Origin: an uncultured Clostridia bacterium
GTDB taxonomy: Bacteria > Bacillota > Clostridia > Christensenellales > UBA1242
Reading direction: 5' to 3'
Length of the DNA: 64,000 nt
Assembly (NCBI GenBank): GCA_944377365.1
Contig: CALWEQ010000007.1
Coordinates: 1 to 64,000, forward strand
This document shows positions 59,972-64,000 of this stretch, one piece after another (position 1 is the stretch's first letter; every line of letters begins with the position of its first letter). The notes under the pieces are model-generated. The model saw only the letters and a program-made list of their open reading frames with translations. It was not told the origin of the DNA and did no database searches. A program made the translations under genes and the position numbers.

Positions 59972-61384
59972 ATGGCAAGTATACCTAAAAAACCAAGAAT
60001 TAAAAAAGATGGAACAGAAGTTTACGACATTCAAGTTTATGTTAAGGACTCAAAGCAAAAGATATTTTACAAAACATATACTCGTGAGCAAGGCATAACC
60101 GAAAACGAGAACAGAAGAAGATTAAATGCTTTTGCAGTAAACTTTGAAAACGAAGTTCGAAACAAAATCGCAGAACAAAAACAAGCATTTCTTCGCAACA
60201 AACAAGAAATAACTTTTAAAGAATTCTCTTTAAAATGGTTAAGAAGAAGCGAACAAAAGGACTCCAAAACATCAGTTGTTAGAAATACCAAAATTGTGGA
60301 AGATTTAAATGTTTTAATAGGCAACCTTAAAATGAAAGAAATTCAGCCACTCGATATTCAAGAAATTCTAGACTATTTAAACAGCAAGAAAATCATAAAA
60401 GAAACAGCAGTTTTGAAGAAATCAATTGATGAAATAATAAAACATACAAATGTTGATAAACTTTGCAGAGAAAACGATTTTAGCACTTGCACAATTTTCT
60501 ATGCAAAGAAAGGACAAACTATTCAATGGCTAAATGCAGTTAAAATTTGTAATGCTTTAAAACTCAATGCAAACGAATACTTTACAAAGAAAGTAGAAGA
60601 ACGGCCATATTCCAAAGGCAGTAAACTTGTTTATCGTAAAGTTTTAAACGCAATTTTTAACTTTGCAATAGAAACAGATTTGATAGACAAAAACCCTTGT
60701 AAGTTTGTTTTAAAACCAAACAATCTAAGCGGTGAAATAAAAGAAAAGGACATCTTATCACTTGAAGAAACAAAACAATTACAAAACACTATAAAATCAA
60801 TAAACAATATTGAAGATTTAAAAAAGAAAACAATGGTGGCAATGTTTCTATCACTTGGGCTAAGACAAGGAGAACTTGTTGGGCTACAATGGAAAGATAT
60901 AAATTGGGATACGAAAAAGATTACAATCAACAGAAGTTCAACCTATACTGGCTCAAAATATGGCATAGTCACCAAAACACCTAAAACAAAAACATCTATC
61001 AGAACGCTCCCTATTCCACAAAGTTTAATGGAAATCATACTAGAATACAAAAATTGGTATGATAACGAACATAATAGGATTTATGAAATATGGGACAATG
61101 AAAACGAATGGATTTTTGTAAAAATAACAGGGCAACAATTATTCCCACGAACAACAACCCAATGGCTTGACTATGTTTTAAATAAAGGTGGTATTAGACA
61201 TATTGGTTGTCATTCATTAAGACATACCTTTATTACAACATTACTAAGAGAAAAAGTACCAGTTAAAGTTGTGGCAAAATTTGCTGGACATGCAAATCCA
61301 AATGTGACTTTATCAACTTATGCCCATTTCTTAGACGAAGATAATGATGAGGCTTCACAAGTTATGGACAAGTTTTTGAAATAA
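59972..61384 (+). CDS. int: Tyrosine site-specific integrase with embedded HTH domain
   Basis: The protein has 470 residues. An N-terminal AP2/arm-type DNA-binding domain (about 1-60) and a SAM-like core-binding domain (from about 80) are interrupted by a Cro-like helix-turn-helix insert (about 140-208, with KKGQTIQWLNAVKICNALKL), then the core-binding domain resumes. The catalytic domain has arginine in GLRQGELVG (near 297), lysine in PKTKTSIRTLP, HSLRH (near 414-417), GHANP and the nucleophile tyrosine in STYAHF (residue 450). It integrates and, with xis, excises the element at the adjacent tRNA-Arg. Confidence 0.93.
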   Translation: MASIPKKPRIKKDGTEVYDIQVYVKDSKQKIFYKTYTREQGITENENRRRLNAFAVNFENEVRNKIAEQKQAFLRNKQEITFKEFSLKWLRRSEQKDSKTSVVRNTKIVEDLNVLIGNLKMKEIQPLDIQEILDYLNSKKIIKETAVLKKSIDEIIKHTNVDKLCRENDFSTCTIFYAKKGQTIQWLNAVKICNALKLNANEYFTKKVEERPYSKGSKLVYRKVLNAIFNFAIETDLIDKNPCKFVLKPNNLSGEIKEKDILSLEETKQLQNTIKSINNIEDLKKKTMVAMFLSLGLRQGELVGLQWKDINWDTKKITINRSSTYTGSKYGIVTKTPKTKTSIRTLPIPQSLMEIILEYKNWYDNEHNRIYEIWDNENEWIFVKITGQQLFPRTTTQWLDYVLNKGGIRHIGCHSLRHTFITTLLREKVPVKVVAKFAGHANPNVTLSTYAHFLDEDNDEASQVMDKFLK

Positions 61385-61465
61385 CCATACAAAAACCATA
61401 CTTAAAAAGTATGTTGTCTTTTAATGTCAAGTTTAGAAAAAGGAGAAAAATATGTATTATTATAG

Positions 61466-61490
61466 AAAAAGACCACCTTAAATAGTGGTC
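61466..61490 (-). terminator. Terminator of tRNA-Arg
   Basis: On the minus strand GACCAC..GTGGTC (plus 61485-61490 and 61471-61476) runs into five Ts (plus 61466-61470), 5 bp beyond the tRNA. Confidence 0.7.
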
Positions 61491-61494
61491 AGTT

Positions 61495-61569
61495 TGGTGT
61501 TCCCGGCGGGAATCGAACCCACATCGGTCGCTTAGGAGGCGACTGTTCTATCCGTTGAACTACGAGAAC
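61495..61569 (-). tRNA. tRNA-Arg (anticodon CCU), CCA encoded
   Basis: On the minus strand GTTCTCG pairs with CGGGAAC (one U-G), the D arm is GTTC..GAAC, the anticodon stem GTCGC/GCGAC encloses CTCCTAA (anticodon CCT, Arg codon AGG), and the T arm is intact (GTGGGTTCGATTCCCGC). CCA is encoded (plus 61495-61497). Its 3' half probably came with the integrated element. Confidence 0.95.
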
Positions 61570-61765
61570 ATATAAATTTTGAGATTTCACACAAGATTTA
61601 GGACAAAACTATTGATAAAATTATTGATGCTTTCAAAATTTCAATCAAAAACCTACGAAAACCCAGTAAATAAAGGACTTAAATTCTTTATTACATACTC
61701 TAAGGAGGGGCTTGTAATATCCACTTTACTATGGGAACATAAAAAAGTATGCTTCGAATGCTTTT

Positions 61766-61794
61766 ATTATAGCATACACTTTTTTAAATTACAA
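61766..61794 (-). promoter_or_regulatory. Probable tRNA-Arg promoter
   Basis: On the minus strand TTGTAA (plus 61789-61794), a 17-bp spacer and TATAAT (plus 61766-61771). The transcript would run about 190 nt before the tRNA. The rest of 61570-61971 holds no supported gene. Confidence 0.55.
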
Positions 61795-61971
61795 ATTTTT
61801 TATCAAAATTTGTGTTGTTTAGGACTTATTTACTATATAATTGATTGTTTTAATATAGAATTAATAAAAATATAGCATTATTTATTGCTTGTTATATTTA
61901 AATTATGTAAGGTAAATAACAAATTGTAAATAAGTTAGATTAAAAAAAATGAATAAATATACAAAAAATGT

Positions 61972-62000
61972 TTGGTTTATTCAATAATTTGTGATAATAT
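61972..62000 (+). promoter_or_regulatory. Promoter of the 62054 gene
   Basis: TTGGTT (61972-61977), a 17-bp spacer and TAATAT (61995-62000). Confidence 0.5.
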
Positions 62001-62053
62001 TGCTACATACATATTTTTTTGGCCTATTGTTTGGCTTTACTTCGGAGGATAAA

Positions 62054-62638
62054 ATGGCACAACAGATAAGCAAGCTTGACGTAATTGATGAATTTAAGCA
62101 ACTTGGATTAATAGATAAAGATAAAGTTTCGGATTTTGATAAAGGATTTTTATTGGCTGTTTATTCTGCAAAGCTTGCAGGCAATTTTGATTGTGAAAAA
62201 ATTGTTAATAAAGCAAAAAATGGATTTAAAAAAAATGAGAACAGCGAGCAAGAGATTTGTTCAATTCATGAACTTTTAACCGAGATGAAGAAGAACAGTT
62301 TAGAGGGGAATGAAAAGCTTGGCGTTTGCAGGTCGTTTGAAAACAGTGAAAGTAGATTACAACAAAACTGTGAAAGATTTATTTCCAAAAGGCAGGAGTA
62401 TGAGGCGTTTTTGGCGATATTAAGTAGCGATGAAACTCTTAAAGCAACAGCTAGAAGGCTTGGGGTAGAAAATGCTGACGCAGTAAAAAAAGTGCTATTA
62501 GACAAAAAAGATAAGCTAGAAGAAAAATTTTATTCTTTAAAAGCCACCACTTTTAGTGAGGCAATAGACCACCTTGTTTGGTTAAGTGCTAGGGTAGAAC
62601 ATGCGGATGAAGAAAAAATACTTACAAATGTTTGTTAA
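62054..62638 (+). CDS. Helical protein of unknown function
   Basis: The protein has 194 residues, mostly alpha-helical and charged. The head reads QISKLDVIDEFKQLGLIDKD, the middle is lysine/glutamate-rich (NENSEQEICSIHELLTEMKK, RFISKRQEYEAFLAIL), and a helix-turn-helix-like segment LKATARRLGVENADAVKKVL lies near 133-152. GGAGG 4 nt... before ATG 62054 (CGGAGGATAAA) marks the start; the longer frame from 61991 overlaps the promoter. It precedes rplM under its own promoter. No family recognised. Confidence 0.6.
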   Translation: MAQQISKLDVIDEFKQLGLIDKDKVSDFDKGFLLAVYSAKLAGNFDCEKIVNKAKNGFKKNENSEQEICSIHELLTEMKKNSLEGNEKLGVCRSFENSESRLQQNCERFISKRQEYEAFLAILSSDETLKATARRLGVENADAVKKVLLDKKDKLEEKFYSLKATTFSEAIDHLVWLSARVEHADEEKILTNVC

Positions 62639-62643
62639 AATGC

Positions 62644-62672
62644 TTGACAATTAAGATAGATTTATATAAAAT
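62644..62672 (+). promoter_or_regulatory. rplM-rpsI promoter
   Basis: TTGACA (62644-62649), a 17-bp spacer and TAAAAT (62667-62672). A leader of about 90 nt follows. Confidence 0.75.
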
Positions 62673-62675
62673 ATA

Positions 62676-62759
62676 AAAGTCGCAAATTAAAAGCGTCTTT
62701 TTGTTTATATTAGCCCCATAAATGATTTGACCTTTTATAGCGTAATATTTCGGAGGAAA
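62676..62759 (+). promoter_or_regulatory. rplM leader with attenuator-like hairpin
   Basis: AAAAGTCGC pairs (one mismatch) with GCGTCTTTT (about 62676-62684 and 62694-62702), followed by TTG. It is at the position of the known L13 leader regulatory RNA of Firmicutes; I cannot confirm the fold by eye. Confidence 0.4.
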
Positions 62760-62766
62760 ATTTACA

Positions 62767-63210
62767 ATGAAAACATTTATGGCTAATCCAGCCGAGATTG
62801 AAAGAAAATGGTATTTGATTGACGCGTCAGGCCTTCCACTTGGTCGTGTAGCAACTGCCGTTGCGGACATCTTGACTGGCAAAAATAAAGTGATTTACAC
62901 TCCTCATGTTGACACAGGAGATTTTGTTGTTGTAATAAATTCAGACAAAATCGTGCTCACAGGGAAAAAACTTGAAAAGAAAAAAATGATTTGGCACACA
63001 GGTTTTATTGGAGGACTAAAAGAAGTTAAGTACGACAAACTCATGAAAGAGAATTCTCCAAAAGCTCTTGAAAAAGCAGTGAAAGGTATGCTTCCTAAAA
63101 CTACACTTGGAAGAAAACAATTTACGAGGATGAAAATTTATCGTGATGCAGAGCACAATCAAGAAGCACAAAAACCACAATTGGTTGAAATTAAAGGAGC
63201 GAAAAAATAA
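62767..63210 (+). CDS. rplM: 50S ribosomal protein L13
   Basis: The 147-residue protein has the L13 landmarks [51 protein letters not shown] and the C-terminal [17 protein letters not shown]. It is an early-assembling 23S rRNA-binding protein. CGGAGG precedes ATG 62767. Its TAA overlaps the rpsI ATG, the universal L13-S9 pairing. Confidence 0.97.
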   Translation: MKTFMANPAEIERKWYLIDASGLPLGRVATAVADILTGKNKVIYTPHVDTGDFVVVINSDKIVLTGKKLEKKKMIWHTGFIGGLKEVKYDKLMKENSPKALEKAVKGMLPKTTLGRKQFTRMKIYRDAEHNQEAQKPQLVEIKGAKK

Positions 63211-63629
63211 TGGCTGAGGAAAAGAAAATTACAAAAAAGACAGTTGCAGAATTTATTGCAACTGGAAGAAGAAAATCAAGCGTTGCTCGAGTTAGAATGA
63301 AAGCGGGCAAAGGTGTGATAAAAGTAAATGGCAAAGAAATAGGCGATTACCTTCAACATGACACAATGCTCCTTGTCGCTTTGCAACCACTTGAATTGAC
63401 AGATTCGAGGACAAAGTTTGACATCAACATCAAGTGTGATGGAGGCGGAGTTTCAGGTCAAGCAGGCGCAATTTGTCATGGTATTGCTCGTGCACTCGTT
63501 AAAGCAAACGAAACTTACAAAGCCGAATTAAAGAAAGCCGGTTTCCTTTCAAGAGATTCAAGAATGAAAGAAAGAAAGAAATATGGTCTCAAAAAGGCGC
63601 GCAAGGCTCCACAATTCTCAAAACGTTAA
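63210..63629 (+). CDS. rpsI: 30S ribosomal protein S9
   Basis: The 139-residue protein has the S9 landmarks [19 protein letters not shown], then [19 protein letters not shown] and [20 protein letters not shown], ending in SKR, whose arginine reaches the P-site tRNA. A short lysine-rich head precedes the core. It is translated by stop-start overlap with rplM. Confidence 0.97.
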   Translation: MAEEKKITKKTVAEFIATGRRKSSVARVRMKAGKGVIKVNGKEIGDYLQHDTMLLVALQPLELTDSRTKFDINIKCDGGGVSGQAGAICHGIARALVKANETYKAELKKAGFLSRDSRMKERKKYGLKKARKAPQFSKR

Positions 63630-63635
63630 AAAAGA

Positions 63636-63657
63636 AGATGCTTTTGCATCTTTTTTT
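63636..63657 (+). terminator. Terminator after rpsI
   Basis: AGATGC (63636-63641) pairs with GCATCT (63646-63651) across TTTT and is followed by a T tract. Confidence 0.85.
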
Positions 63658-63745
63658 GTTGTTTCAAATAAGAATATTATGTTAAAATTAGAGGTATTAA
63701 ATTAATTAAAACTTAATATTAAATTAATAAGCTTGTGGAGGTTTT

Positions 63746-64000
63746 ATGTTTGATTTTGTCATTGTTGGGTCGGGGCCAGCGGGTTTAACATCTGCTATCT
63801 ATGCAAAAAGAGCAGGCAAAAAGGCTGTTGTTATAGAAAAATCTATCGAAGGTGGTCAGGTTGCGACAATAGGTAAGATAGAAAATTATCCAGGATTTGC
63901 TCAAATTGATGGATTTGAACTAGCCGACAATTTTGTCAAGCAAGCGAAAGCTTTGGGTGTGGAGTTTGTTCAAGATGAAATGGTAGACTTAAAGTTTGAA
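63746..64000 (+). CDS. trxB: Thioredoxin reductase, N-terminal part (continues beyond window)
   Basis: The 85 visible residues begin MFDFVIVGSGPAGLTSAIYA, the FAD-binding GxGxxG motif, followed by EGGQVATIGKIENYPGF and GFELADNFVKQAKALG, which are typical for TrxB. The enzyme passes electrons from NADPH to thioredoxin. GTGGAGG lies before ATG 63746. The CxxC active site would be beyond the window edge. Confidence 0.9.
   Translation, partial: MFDFVIVGSGPAGLTSAIYAKRAGKKAVVIEKSIEGGQVATIGKIENYPGFAQIDGFELADNFVKQAKALGVEFVQDEMVDLKFE

Larger units (their letters stand above)
55182..61538. mobile_element. Integrated element of about 6.4 kb at tRNA-Arg(CCU)
   Basis: The right end carries a tyrosine integrase (59972-61384) and an excisionase-like gene pointing to the 3' end of tRNA-Arg. 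The left end carries a partial tRNA 3' half in the same orientation. CTTAGGAG in the anticodon loop is the common core. The cargo comprises a winged-helix protein, a two-gene unit, a structured leader with a GIY-YIG gene, and a small membrane protein. No capsid, conjugation or relaxase gene is visible, so it is probably a satellite-like or defective element. Exact ends are inferred, since the repeats flanking the core are only partly alike. Confidence 0.55.

Noticed and set aside
61579-61875. A 98-codon frame downstream of tRNA-Arg
   Set aside because: No ribosome binding site, biased hydrophobic composition of AT-rich DNA, and it covers the probable minus-strand tRNA promoter.

Overview
The window is AT-rich, densely packed bacterial DNA with clear Firmicutes/Clostridia character: sigma-A type promoters with 17-bp spacers, strong AGGAGG ribosome binding sites, a gerA-type germinant receptor operon (gerAA-AB-AC), an L10 leader with terminator, the secG-rnr-smpB-ssrA block, pyruvate:ferredoxin oxidoreductase, VanW/G5 and DUF4097 proteins. 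It most resembles an uncultured anaerobic, spore-forming or ex-spore-forming gut clostridium; I cannot name a genus. Standard stops apply: prfB is present and carries its own TGA frameshift site.

Layout. 1-1880: the decayed tail of a serine-recombinase-like gene, a deoxyribosyltransferase-Nudix fusion and a GNAT acetyltransferase. 1964-3599: tRNA-Thr(GGU) followed by a decaying tandem array with a 100-bp period built from its 5' half, then over 1 kb without intact genes. 3600-8467: a small membrane protein, secG, rnr, smpB, tmRNA (overlapping the smpB end) and an acidic coiled-coil protein. 8469-13975: ABC exporter, rplJ-rplL with L10 leader, leuS. 14099-18963: three tandem exported paralogues, a membrane protein with an acidic tail and an FN3-like protein. 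18979-25836: ger operon, ftsH and a small membrane protein. 26177-31465: VanW protein, an interrupted cca gene, and a divergent P-type ATPase. 31828-33930: peroxiredoxin, tRNA-Glu, ogt, MazF and partner. 34041-43308: comEC, holA, patatin, a separate ComEC-type metallo-beta-lactamase, a shikimate-kinase-like protein, transketolase, an unknown protein and an alpha/beta hydrolase. 43530-54967: nifJ, truA, short alaS, a DUF4097 protein, prfB with frameshift, tsaD, a PnuC-like protein, a U32 peptidase. 55146-61569: a roughly 6.4-kb integrated element lying against tRNA-Arg(CCU). 62054-64000: unknown gene, rplM-rpsI, start of trxB.

The most unusual points are these. (1) Six genes have a -10 box ending exactly 6 nt before the start codon and no Shine-Dalgarno sequence, which predicts leaderless mRNAs, including the back-to-back pair cca / P-type ATPase. 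(2) The tRNA-Thr decay array has an exact 100-bp period. (3) In the integrated element, a consensus promoter fires into a perfect 17-bp hairpin RNA that leads into a GIY-YIG nuclease gene whose ribosome binding site lies in a second, switchable hairpin. The same element carries an uncharacterised two-gene unit and an integrase with an embedded helix-turn-helix. (4) cca has an in-frame TGA inside its catalytic motif, while all three intact tRNAs in the window encode their own CCA end.
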